From: Calothrix sp. MO_192.B10
Lineage (GTDB): Bacteria > Cyanobacteriota > Cyanobacteriia > Cyanobacteriales > Nostocaceae
Reading direction: 5' to 3'
Assembly: GCA_030065055.1 (NCBI GenBank)
Contig: JASJDS010000047.1
Span: 1-36,280, forward strand
DNA: 36,280 nt
Below, piece after piece: positions 1 to 7,397 of the stretch. Within the stretch, counting starts at the first letter, position 1, and every line of letters begins with the position of its first letter. The notes under the pieces were generated by a model. That model worked only from the letters and a program-made list of their open reading frames with translations. It did not search any database and was not told the origin of the DNA. The position numbers and the translations under genes were made by a program.

Positions 1-169
1 ACCACACATCAAACCTGGTAATTTCTGGTAAAGGGCGATTTTTCCGCCAAGATATATGCCGCTAAACCAATAAACTGCTGATGAGGCTGGCAGATTTTTC
101 CGGATTTGATGAAAGCGGTTGTCCGTTTTGAGTTGGGGTCCCAATCCCCATCTCAAAACCCCGCTCAAA

Positions 170-201
170 CCTTGTTCCTTGTTCCTTGTTCCTTGTTCCT
201 T
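170..201. repeat. heptamer short tandem repeat
   Basis: The unit CCTTGTT is repeated about four times head to tail, upstream of the gamma-glutamyltransferase gene. Heptamer STRR repeats of this kind are typical of heterocystous cyanobacteria. The rest of positions 1-284 holds no convincing gene. The short open frames there overlap this repeat and resemble nothing I know. Confidence 0.8.
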
Positions 202-284
202 CTTCAAAAATTACTGGCTTACTGCGTTCCCAACAATCCTTATGATAAATTGATCTCATTTCCAGATTCTGCACGAACAAAAGA

Positions 285-2072
285 ATGGGTCTTATCTACA
301 AATTTAAGCGGATTGCTGTTGCTGCTGTTTCCCTTGGGGTTTTGTGTAACATCCAACTTGTATCTGCTACTGTAATTAAACCCCTGAACACCAAAAAGGG
401 TATGGTAGTTTCTGCACACTCCCTTGCCAGTGAAGCCGGGTTGAAAATGTTACGAAAAGGCGGTAATGCTGTAGATGCTGCTGTGGCTACCACCTTTGCA
501 ATTTCCGTGGTAGAACCATTTTCGGCAGGAATTGGTGGTGGTGGATTTTTATTGCTCCATGAAGGGAAAACTGGCAATATCAAAGCCTTGGATTTCCGGG
601 AACGGGCACCCAGCAAAGCTACAAAGGATATGTACTTAGATGCTGGAGGTAAGGTACGTCCGGGTGCTAGTGTAAATGGTTATTTAGCTGTGGGGACACC
701 GGGTACCGTAGCTGGGATGTATGAAGTCCATCGTCGCTATGGTAAGTTATCTTGGCAAGAAGTGGTGAAACCTGCAATTGAGCTGGCTGAGAATGGCTTT
801 ACCCTTAGTCGTCGTTTGAGTTGGCGTTCTCTGAATGTAATAAATAGTAATCGCCAACAACAAATTCTCAATAACCCAGCAGCACGGAAAATTTTTACTC
901 GTAACGGTGAGTTTTATCAGCCAGGGGAAAGGCTGGTACAGAGGGATTTAGCAAAAACCTTTAAATCAATTGCTGGCAATCCTCGTAGTTTTTATACTGG
1001 CAATATTGCCCGTGCGATCGCTACTGATATGGCAAAGAATGGGGGTTTAATTACTTTAGCAGATTTAAAGGCTTATAAACCGATTTGGCGCACTCCCATA
1101 TGCGGTGATTTTCGTCAAGCACGTATTTGTTCTATGCCCCCACCTTCTTCGGGAGGAGTACACTTGTTACAAATATTAAATATTATTGGTAATACTAATC
1201 TCAAATCTCTGGGGTGGCATCATCCTAATAGCCTACATTTAATGGCAGAAGCAATGAAAATTGCCTATGCTGATCGCTCCCAATGGTTAGGGGATCCTGA
1301 TTTTGTCAAAGTACCTATACAACAGCTTACCAGTAAAGGGTACGCCCAACTACGCCGACGACAAATTAATATGTTGCGGGTAAAGCCATCTAGCCGAGTA
1401 AAGCCAGCAAATCAGCGCACTCTCCAGTGGTTTAGTAGACCCCTATCATTGAGGTTACAGTCAACAAATCCCCATCGTAAATTTTATGAGTCTCCAGAAA
1501 CTAGCCATTTAACGGTGGTAGACGAACAACGCAATGCTGTCAGCCTTACTTTTACCATCAATTTGGGATTTGGAGCTGGTGTGGTAGCTACTGGTACGGG
1601 TATTGTACTCAACAACGAGATGGATGATTTTGCAATTGCACCGGGAGTACCCAATTCTTTCGGTTTAGTGGGGAATGCAGCCAATGCAGTTGCACCCCGG
1701 AAAACTCCCCTATCTAGCATGACTCCCACCATTGTCACCGAAAAAGGTCGTTTCAAGATGGCGGTGGGTGCGCCGGGAGGGAGTACTATTATTACTCAAG
1801 TACTGCAAGTAATTTTAAATGTCTTGGAATATGACATGGATGCGGGTGCAGCTGTTTCTGTACCGCGCATACACCATCAGTGGCTTCCAGATAGCTTGAT
1901 GGTGGAACCCTTTAGTTTGGATGTTATGACATTGAAAGAATTGCAACGTCGGGGACACAAAATCAAGGAAAGAAGACCTTGGGGTAATATTAATGCCATT
2001 GTGGTTAAAGCTGATGGGAGTCTGGAAGGAGCTGCCGATCCCAGAGGAGAGGGGGTTCCTAGGGGGTGGTGA
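285..2072 (+). CDS. ggt: gamma-glutamyltransferase, exported proenzyme
   Basis: This enzyme cleaves the gamma-glutamyl bond of glutathione and related peptides, by hydrolysis or by transfer to an amino acceptor, probably in the periplasm. The 595 residues are a normal length. The N-terminus has basic residues followed by a hydrophobic stretch (about residues 10-28) and looks like a signal peptide. The early segment with GGNAVDAAVA and GIGGGGF is a family hallmark. The proenzyme cleaves itself before a Thr that becomes the N-terminus of the small subunit; the motif TSHLTVVD puts that Thr at residue 406. It is followed by LNNEMDDF and by a PGGS loop near the C-terminus. The ATG at 285 is the first that keeps the signal peptide. 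The gene stands alone, with a repeat-filled gap on its 3' side facing the convergent mrp cluster. Confidence 0.95.
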   Translation: MGLIYKFKRIAVAAVSLGVLCNIQLVSATVIKPLNTKKGMVVSAHSLASEAGLKMLRKGGNAVDAAVATTFAISVVEPFSAGIGGGGFLLLHEGKTGNIKALDFRERAPSKATKDMYLDAGGKVRPGASVNGYLAVGTPGTVAGMYEVHRRYGKLSWQEVVKPAIELAENGFTLSRRLSWRSLNVINSNRQQQILNNPAARKIFTRNGEFYQPGERLVQRDLAKTFKSIAGNPRSFYTGNIARAIATDMAKNGGLITLADLKAYKPIWRTPICGDFRQARICSMPPPSSGGVHLLQILNIIGNTNLKSLGWHHPNSLHLMAEAMKIAYADRSQWLGDPDFVKVPIQQLTSKGYAQLRRRQINMLRVKPSSRVKPANQRTLQWFSRPLSLRLQSTNPHRKFYESPETSHLTVVDEQRNAVSLTFTINLGFGAGVVATGTGIVLNNEMDDFAIAPGVPNSFGLVGNAANAVAPRKTPLSSMTPTIVTEKGRFKMAVGAPGGSTIITQVLQVILNVLEYDMDAGAAVSVPRIHHQWLPDSLMVEPFSLDVMTLKELQRRGHKIKERRPWGNINAIVVKADGSLEGAADPRGEGVPRGW

Positions 2073-2075
2073 TTT

Positions 2076-2104
2076 GGGAGTGAGGGAGTGAGGGAGTGAG
2101 GGAG
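2076..2104. repeat. 8-bp tandem repeat
   Basis: About three and a half copies of the unit GGGAGTGA lie just after the ggt stop codon. This is a short tandem repeat of the kind seen elsewhere in the window. The same unit, read from the other strand, builds the arrays near 4456-4534 and 5040-5080. Confidence 0.75.
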
Positions 2105-2167
2105 CTTGACTTAGCTGTTGATTTTGTAGACAAGGTTAGACCGTTGTAGACAATTGTCACTCTCGTG

Positions 2168-2229
2168 CCAAGGCTCTGCCTTGGTACATGTGGCGGGAGG
2201 CTCTGCCTCGATTTGGAGGCTCCGCCTCC
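2168..2229. repeat. cluster of three GC-rich palindromes
   Basis: Three near-perfect palindromes share the core GGCTCTGCC or GGCTCCGCC: positions 2168-2184, 2197-2209 and 2215-2229. A related half unit lies near 2322-2334. They fill most of the 365-base gap between ggt and the mrp cluster, where I see no gene. They look like dispersed cyanobacterial palindromic repeats; function unknown. Confidence 0.65.
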
Positions 2230-2237
2230 AACCCCAT

Positions 2238-2260
2238 GTTCCTTGCCAGAGACAAGGAAC
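2238..2260. terminator. hairpin between convergent genes
   Basis: GTTCCTTG and CAAGGAAC form 8-bp arms around a 7-base loop, between the convergent ends of ggt and mrpB. There is no clear T-run, so a role in ending transcription is an inference from position only. Confidence 0.35.
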
Positions 2261-2437
2261 AAGTCATGTCACAGATGTGGGATGAATATTTATCCTGGAG
2301 GGGGGCACAAAGTCTACAGCCTAGGCAGAGCCTCCCTAAAATGCATCCACTTGGTAAAACCTTGTAACGAGGGATCTAGAAAGCTAGATTTAACAAGCTT
2401 TTTACCTTAACGAACGTGCCATTCCCCTCAGATACCG

Positions 2438-3100
2438 TTACAATAAACCGCGATAGCGAATGAACAGTAAAATCGCTGCCCAAGAGCCTAAAGCTACCTT
2501 GATTGTCACCAAAATATTCAGTAACGGAATTGTACCCCCGCTAAACAATGCACCAATTTCACCGTGGGGTAACTCATAACCAATCAGTGTTATTACTGCC
2601 AAGATTATAAAAATTAGTACAGAGATTTTTTCTAGTGTTGCTGCCCGCCATCGGTGGTAAATTCTTTCCATCCATTCTGTAGAAGACGTAATTGCTACTA
2701 ACCCGATGGCAGTGCCCCCGGCTACACCAGCTGCAAACCCACCACCAGGACTCAAATGACCGCGAATTGCTAATTCGACGCTGATTAAGGCAGCAATGAT
2801 GGCTCCCAATTGCGCCAAAATAATCGAAGGGCGATCGCTAAACTGATAAATTGTACAAGATGGTTGTTCATTTGCTAAAAGAAACCGTACTCCCATAATT
2901 GCCAGTGTAAAGACTACAACCTCAAATATTGTGTCGTAGAGTCGATTTCTGAAAATTATGCCGGAAACAGTATTAGGTACTCCAGTATCTTGGACAATTG
3001 ATTCGACGATGGAGAGTTCGGCTGAATCCATTCCGGGATTGGGAAATACGAGCATCTTGATGTATAATGCTACCCCTACTGCTATGTAGATCCACTTCAT
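2438..3100 (-). CDS. mrpB: Mrp antiporter subunit B with fused MbhE-like segment
   Basis: This is a membrane subunit of the Mrp multisubunit Na+/H+ antiporter. Residues from about 85 to the end match the MnhB family: several membrane spans, a GHLSPGGGFAAG motif and glycine-rich helices. The first 75 residues contain TGVPNTVSGIIF and LYDTIFE, which resemble the MbhE-like segment that sits at the end of canonical long MrpA proteins. This product is therefore MbhE plus MnhB in one chain of 220 residues. It is the last gene of the leftward mrp cluster and overlaps the A' gene by 4 bases (ATGA), implying translational coupling. The family call is firm. The ion carried and the direction of transport cannot be read from sequence. 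Confidence 0.9.
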   Translation of the reverse strand: MKWIYIAVGVALYIKMLVFPNPGMDSAELSIVESIVQDTGVPNTVSGIIFRNRLYDTIFEVVVFTLAIMGVRFLLANEQPSCTIYQFSDRPSIILAQLGAIIAALISVELAIRGHLSPGGGFAAGVAGGTAIGLVAITSSTEWMERIYHRWRAATLEKISVLIFIILAVITLIGYELPHGEIGALFSGGTIPLLNILVTIKVALGSWAAILLFIRYRGLL

Positions 3101-3741
3101 GGCTGAACCTCCACTGAATCAGAGATTAGCTTACCATTGGACTGGCTGGGGCTTGGTGATTTGATATAGGTCAAATTTGCTAAATTTGGTGGAATTTCGT
3201 AGTGCATAATGTCGTAAAGACGCTGGATGCGGGTCTGAAGTTGGTAAAGTGGCTGTTCATCTACAGGGAGGGATTGAGGAGATTCCTGGGTTATGCACTG
3301 TTCTGATGGAATATAGGTTGTATGAATTTCTTTTGCCATCAAAGCAGTTTGTAAAGCTTGCAGATTAGTATAGGTTACTACTTCCAGACGCATATGGTAT
3401 TTGTTTAAGGTTTTGCGTAAAACAGAAAGCAATTGCTCCTCAGGGTTATTAGCCTTTGGCAGTTCTGCATTGGCATTAGATTGATTTTCTAGCACACCAA
3501 GGCGCATACTGAGGGATGATCGCACGGCTACTGCGTATAAAGTAATAGAGAGCATAGTGCCCACCAAAGCTTCCGTTAATGCCACATCCGCCGCCCCAAA
3601 CAATGCATAAACCAGTGCTGCAACTGCTCCTAAAATACCGCGAATTACCAAAGCATGATATGGGTTAACCTGCAAAACCAACATACAGGCAGTTAAAGGA
3701 AGCAACGCCGCGATCGCTATAATATATACATCTTCATTCAT
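3097..3741 (-). CDS. mrpA: Mrp antiporter short subunit A (DUF4040/MbhD domain)
   Basis: The first 85 or so residues form three membrane helices that match the MbhD/DUF4040 domain, normally the C-terminal part of a long (about 800-residue) MrpA; the motif FGAADVALTEALVG is characteristic. The large NuoL-like ion-channel part of MrpA is absent. The rest is a soluble tail of about 120 residues that I do not recognise. I start at the ATG at 3741 because a GGAGG sequence lies 5 bases before it; an upstream in-frame GTG at 3753 overlaps that ribosome site. The gene overlaps the end of mrpG by 8 bases and the start of mrpB by 4. The symbol follows cyanobacterial usage; mnhD-like or mbhD would also fit. 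Confidence 0.85.
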   Translation of the reverse strand: MNEDVYIIAIAALLPLTACMLVLQVNPYHALVIRGILGAVAALVYALFGAADVALTEALVGTMLSITLYAVAVRSSLSMRLGVLENQSNANAELPKANNPEEQLLSVLRKTLNKYHMRLEVVTYTNLQALQTALMAKEIHTTYIPSEQCITQESPQSLPVDEQPLYQLQTRIQRLYDIMHYEIPPNLANLTYIKSPSPSQSNGKLISDSVEVQP

Positions 3742-4015
3742 TTTTACCTCCACTGCTGGAACAGTAAGCCAACACGTATCCTAGTACAGTATTCCAAATG
3801 GCCAAGGAAATCAGTGCGAAAATCAGCAGTGGCCATTCTTGGGGTATTTTCAGGAGTAACCCGACAATGATACTCATGGAACCCAAGGTATCTGCTACGG
3901 AAAGACTATGTAATTTGAATAATACTGAGCGATCGCCAATTAGAGGAAATGTCCCCCAAAACCAGAAGACAATTCCCACTCCTATACAGATATAACTAAC
4001 GATATTAATAATCAT
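3734..4015 (-). CDS. mrpG: Mrp antiporter subunit G
   Basis: A 93-residue membrane protein with three hydrophobic segments. It matches the MnhG/PhaG family: a GTFPLIG turn after the first helix, then the conserved stretch KLHSLSVADTLG. It is a structural subunit of the Mrp Na+/H+ antiporter in the cytoplasmic or thylakoid membrane. It overlaps mrpF by 4 bases (ATGA) and runs 8 bases into mrpA, so the three are almost certainly on one transcript. Confidence 0.9.
   Translation of the reverse strand: MIINIVSYICIGVGIVFWFWGTFPLIGDRSVLFKLHSLSVADTLGSMSIIVGLLLKIPQEWPLLIFALISLAIWNTVLGYVLAYCSSSGGKNE
3747..3751 (-). promoter_or_regulatory. ribosome binding site of mrpA
   Basis: GGAGG on the minus strand, 5 bases before the ATG at 3741. 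It decides the start of the A' subunit against the GTG at 3753. Confidence 0.7.
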
Positions 4016-4266
4016 ATTTCATTCATTCGTTTAATAACGTGGGCAAGCAGCATTAAGGCAGCATTTCCTACACTTAAAATCAGTACACCAACCACCCCTA
4101 TCATCCAGTCATCGCGCAAGACAGATACAACCAGAATCATCATGGATGTTTTGGTAGCAATGCTGGCAAAGGCTAAAATTTTTTGCCAAATATTTTCATC
4201 TTGCCAAGCTTCATAAATAGGAATTAGTAAAGCCAAAATCATGGCAATTAGTATCCAGTTCATCAC
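4012..4266 (-). CDS. mrpF: Mrp antiporter subunit F
   Basis: An 84-residue protein with three predicted membrane helices, matching the MnhF/PhaF family in length, topology and position between E and G. The segment before the second helix, IATKTSMM, sits where the family has a conserved R/TD-type motif. It overlaps mrpG by 4 bases. The 228 bases before it, back to mrpE, hold repeats. They include a GTCAAACAATTTTAGATTT element that also precedes mrpC, so mrpF may have its own upstream signal or may depend on read-through. Confidence 0.85.
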   Translation of the reverse strand: MMNWILIAMILALLIPIYEAWQDENIWQKILAFASIATKTSMMILVVSVLRDDWMIGVVGVLILSVGNAALMLLAHVIKRMNEI

Positions 4267-4407
4267 CTTTCTCAGTCAAACAATTTTAGATTTGAGATTT
4301 TAAATTTGAGATTTTTAAAGGCGGATAATCATTTCAGTTATCAGTTAGCCTCCTGGGTCGGAGCTGCGCTAACAGTTAGCCTCCTTCACTCTTGTGCTGC
4401 GCTCACA

Positions 4408-4457
4408 GTTTCCCCATCGATAAATCCAGGAGCTTGATACCGATTACTGTTTGGTCA
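4408..4457. repeat. dispersed repeat, copy 1
   Basis: The segments TTTCCCCATCGATAAAT and GCTTGATACCGATTACTG occur here close together, and again at 8889-8983 with a 45-base insertion between them. Both copies lie in gaps of the mrp-nhaS-bicA block. Confidence 0.6.
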
Positions 4458-4534
4458 CTTCCTCACTCCTTCACTCCTTCACTCCTTCACTCCTTCACTC
4501 CTTCCCTCCTTCACTCCTTCCCTCCTTCACTCTT
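4456..4534. repeat. 8-bp tandem repeat array running into mrpE
   Basis: A run of TTCACTCC and TTCCCTCC units in the gap between mrpE and mrpF. The last dozen codons of mrpE lie inside it, so the repeat supplies that protein's C-terminal tail. Confidence 0.8.
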
Positions 4535-4917
4535 CTCCTCCTCCGTCGCACCCGATGTACTTCATACCAGCCATCTTCGTGGTATTTCAAAACAATAGTT
4601 TTTGGTGTAAATGTAATCACAAAAATGTCTAAAAATATCAGTCCTGGTGTCCGTTGGGGTTTGACTCGCTCCATCACAATCTCTTCTTGGTTGTGGGGGC
4701 GAAACATAATTTCTAAGGCTTCTAAATATGCTTGGGGGATAGCTACAATAATTTCCCACAGCACCCGCAACCAATCTTTTAAAACAGCAGGTTTCGTATA
4801 GCGTCGCGGTATTAGCAATGAAACGCAAACACCAATAATGATATTAGCCAAACTCACATCAGCAGTTAGCAAAAACCAAATAGCTAATCTTAATAGCAAA
4901 TCCAGATATCCAATCAT
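4495..4917 (-). CDS. mrpE: Mrp antiporter subunit E with repeat-derived tail
   Basis: A 140-residue MnhE/PhaE-family protein. It has two or three N-terminal hydrophobic segments (about residues 5-35 and 50-68), then a soluble C-terminal domain with TPGLIFLDIFVITFTPKTI, typical of MrpE. The family domain ends near residue 120 (GWYEVHRV). The remaining Arg-rich then Glu/Gly-rich residues are encoded by the short tandem repeat at 4456-4534, so the natural stop was probably lost to repeat growth. The gene is separated from mrpD by 468 bases of repeats, unlike the tightly overlapped C-D and F-G-A-B pairs. The family call is sure; the tail is probably functionally neutral (inference). Confidence 0.88.
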   Translation of the reverse strand: MIGYLDLLLRLAIWFLLTADVSLANIIIGVCVSLLIPRRYTKPAVLKDWLRVLWEIIVAIPQAYLEALEIMFRPHNQEEIVMERVKPQRTPGLIFLDIFVITFTPKTIVLKYHEDGWYEVHRVRRRRRRVKEGRSEGGKE

Positions 4918-5385
4918 ACTAGCCCCTCATATAGGCACAGCCTTCTCTTAAATTACGTTTTTACACAATCAAACATGAAAAATATTTCTTCCCCACTGCC
5001 AATTCTTAACTATTTTCAAGTTAGCCCCCCACGAGAAAATCCCTCCCTCACTCCTTCACTTCCTCACTCCCTATTTTCAAGCTAGTCCCCCACGGAAAAA
5101 TCCCACAACCTGCCTATGAAGATGCTTTGTGACTAACTCCTCAAGGGCGCACGCAATGCGCCCCTACTCCTGAACTCCGAACTCCGAACTCCTTCACTTC
5201 CTCACTCCCTATTTTCAAGTGACTAACTCTTCAAGGGCGCACGCAATGCGCCCCTACTCCGCGCTGATGAACTATTTTCAAGTTAGTCCCTTACGGGAAA
5301 ATCCCACAACCAAGCCATGAAAAATGTTTCTGAACCACTGTCAACTGTCAACTGTCAACTAACAACTAACAACTAACAACCATTT
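4918..5385. repeat. repeat-filled gap inside the mrp cluster
   Basis: There is no gene here. The stretch is a mosaic of dispersed repeats. ATTTTCAAGCTAGTCCC-like units lie near 5070, 5268 and 5376. Two copies of an element with the hairpin GGGCGCACGCAATGCGCCC lie at 5131-5178 and 5221-5260. GAACTCC occurs three times at 5172-5192 and CAACTAA-type heptamers at 5340-5380. A reverse copy of most of this mosaic lies at 29921-30036. The last three codons of mrpD are inside one ATTTTCAAGCTAGTCCC unit. Confidence 0.75.
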
Positions 5386-6816
5386 TCAAGCTAGTCCCAT
5401 CCAAAAGAGTAGGGTTAACATCAGACTCATCACCCCAATAAGATGGTCAAATTGCTCCGCTACCCGTGGTAACTTAAAGACCAATCGTTTAATAATCACC
5501 AGGTATGCCAACCAGCCCAGAGCAATTGTGACTAGGGGTTTGATTGTATTGGCAAGGGTGTACGCCTCGTAATACACTATATTAGCTGCAAATAATCCGC
5601 CGAGTAATAGGATGATTGCCGACCAAAAACCAGGTTTTGCTGGCTTCTCTTCTTCTTCATGGGGCAAAAAGATGAATTTGGCAAAGGAGATGGCTGTTCC
5701 CAAAGCTGCCAAGTTCATACCAATCACCTGCCAGGGTAGCAGATTTTTCATGGTCAACACCTTGGCTCCAAAGCCAGACAATAGGGGAAAGCCGGAAATC
5801 GAGAAGCTAGCTGTAACCAAGGCAATCCACATGGGAGTATGAATTGGCTGATGGTGTAATTCCTTGAAGTTGCGACTTGGTAAGTTACCCGCAATCAAGA
5901 AAAGAGCCGCTTTCACCAAACCATGGGTGAGGGCATAAAAGCCACCGACTTCCGGCGCAGCCAGTACAAAACCCAACTGGGAAACGGTGTGAAACGCCAG
6001 CATCCGCTTGGTGTCTTTTTCAAAGACTGCATAGCCAACTCCCAACAGCGCAGTACCAACGCCGAAAATACGGACGATGGGATCAATCTCCTCCAACATC
6101 AGGGCACAACGCACCAGTGGGAAGACACCCGCTTTGACCACAACTCCTGACAACATTGCTGATATAGGCGTTTCTGATTCCGAGTGAGTCAAAGGCAACC
6201 ACAAACCTGAGACAAAGATTCCCCCCTTGGTTAAAAGTCCGAGAAAGATCAGAGCGACTGCTTCTGTGGGAGCTTTACCCAACCCCGCAAAGGCAAAGGA
6301 GTTATTAGCTTGATAAACTAGTACCGCGCCAATCAGGTAAAACAACATGGCTGTATTGCTCACAAACAGATAGCGCAAGCCAACCCAAATCGACTGATCT
6401 GTGCGGGGATAGGCAATTAACAGAAACGTAGCAATACTAATTACTTCCAGTGCCACATACAGACTGATAAAGTCCGCACAAATAAACACTGAGTTGACAC
6501 TACCATGTAAAATGATTGCCTGGGTATAAAAAAAAGCCGTTTTATTGCTGTGCCAACAGTAGAAAATGACCGCCATTGTGACTAGGGCATTGGTCAAAAT
6601 AAAGTAGCCACTTAAGGAATCAGCCTGCAAAGTGACACCGAAACTATCTAATAATGGCCAGCTTGGAGCTAACGGATAGAATAATCGCTCTAGACTATAG
6701 ACAAGGGAAGTAAGCACCACCAAAAGTGCCAGGTAGCGATCGAGTTTGGGAAGGAGATAAATACTAAACCCCACAAAAAATGGTAGGGCAATCCAGGGGA
6801 TTGTAATTGTACTCAT
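5386..6816 (-). CDS. mrpD: Mrp antiporter subunit D (NuoM/NuoN-like)
   Basis: A 476-residue polytopic protein of the proton-conducting membrane transporter family shared by complex I subunits L, M and N and by MrpD. Landmarks include the early SLYVALEVISIATFLLIAYP segment (about residues 118-137), the central GLLTKGGIFVSGLWLPLTHSE (Lys in helix 7, about residue 197) and FEKDTKRMLAFHTVSQLG (about residues 265-282). It is the only large channel-type subunit in this Mrp cluster, since MrpA lacks its NuoL part, so it probably carries the antiport activity. It overlaps mrpC by 4 bases. Its last codons lie within a dispersed repeat unit. Confidence 0.92.
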   Translation of the reverse strand: MSTITIPWIALPFFVGFSIYLLPKLDRYLALLVVLTSLVYSLERLFYPLAPSWPLLDSFGVTLQADSLSGYFILTNALVTMAVIFYCWHSNKTAFFYTQAIILHGSVNSVFICADFISLYVALEVISIATFLLIAYPRTDQSIWVGLRYLFVSNTAMLFYLIGAVLVYQANNSFAFAGLGKAPTEAVALIFLGLLTKGGIFVSGLWLPLTHSESETPISAMLSGVVVKAGVFPLVRCALMLEEIDPIVRIFGVGTALLGVGYAVFEKDTKRMLAFHTVSQLGFVLAAPEVGGFYALTHGLVKAALFLIAGNLPSRNFKELHHQPIHTPMWIALVTASFSISGFPLLSGFGAKVLTMKNLLPWQVIGMNLAALGTAISFAKFIFLPHEEEEKPAKPGFWSAIILLLGGLFAANIVYYEAYTLANTIKPLVTIALGWLAYLVIIKRLVFKLPRVAEQFDHLIGVMSLMLTLLFWMGLA

Positions 6817-7160
6817 GGTGTGTTACTCTTCTCAATCTCTTTGGTTTCCAGGGTTGGATTATCCCGTGCTAGTTTCATCACCCCAACCAACATCAGAGCT
6901 TGGATAGAAAAACCAATCACGATCGCAGTTAAGATCACCGCCTGGGGAACCGGATCTGCATAAGCAACTTGTTTAGTATTATCAGCAATGGGGGTGAACA
7001 ATCCCCCCCGTGCTGCCACCAATACGTAATAAGCAATCACCCCTGTACTCATCACATCCATCGAGATGATTTTCATCATCAGATTCTGTTTGAGGATGAT
7101 GCCAAAAAAACCGCACAGTACAGTTGCAAAAATGCAAGCCTCTAGTATGGATATGGACAT
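6813..7160 (-). CDS. mrpC: Mrp antiporter subunit C (NuoK-like)
   Basis: A 115-residue, three-helix protein of the NuoK/MnhC family. It has the conserved stretch DPVPQAVILTAIVIGFS near residues 68-85, a hallmark of MrpC. It is the first gene of the leftward mrp cluster and overlaps mrpD by 4 bases, so the promoter should lie in 7161-7397. That gap holds a GTCAAACAATTTTAGATTT repeat directly upstream and an inverted-repeat element at 7200-7309. Confidence 0.92.
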   Translation of the reverse strand: MSISILEACIFATVLCGFFGIILKQNLMMKIISMDVMSTGVIAYYVLVAARGGLFTPIADNTKQVAYADPVPQAVILTAIVIGFSIQALMLVGVMKLARDNPTLETKEIEKSNTP

Positions 7161-7199
7161 TTGTCAAACAATTTTAGATTTTGGATTTTAGATTTTGGA

Positions 7200-7309
7200 T
7201 TACTCCCTTCAATGGTGAGATTACTTATCTCCTCCCTCTCTCTATTCTCTGAGTTCTCTGTGCCTGGAGCGGTTTTTTAATCGGTAATCTTTGGGCGGGA
7301 TAGGAGTAA
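7200..7309. repeat. MITE-like repeat, copy 1
   Basis: The ends form imperfect inverted repeats: TTACTCCC...GAGATTAC on the left, and the complement of GTAATCTTTGGGCGGGATAG and GGAGTAA on the right. A second, longer copy fills 17264-17422. I see no clear target duplication. It sits in the presumed promoter region of mrpC. Confidence 0.6.
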
Positions 7310-7397
7310 ACTTTAACCGTAGTAATATAAATCTGGAAAGCGACAAACTACCGCTTCCCTAGAGTAATATTACGTATTTTTTAGTCAAATTTACAAC

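Noticed and set aside
62-280. Minus-strand frame of 72 codons at the left edge
   Set aside because: It runs through a tandem repeat and matches no family. The alternative minus frame over 1-110 has weak protein-like text but no recognisable motif.
2165-2410. 81-codon frame between ggt and mrpB
   Set aside because: It is made of the GGCTCTGCC palindromes and resembles no protein.
4456-4534. Possible CRISPR-like array (also 8835-8891, 11165-11205, 29955-29996)
   Set aside because: Units of 7-14 bases are contiguous with no unique spacers and no cas genes nearby. They are short tandem repeats.
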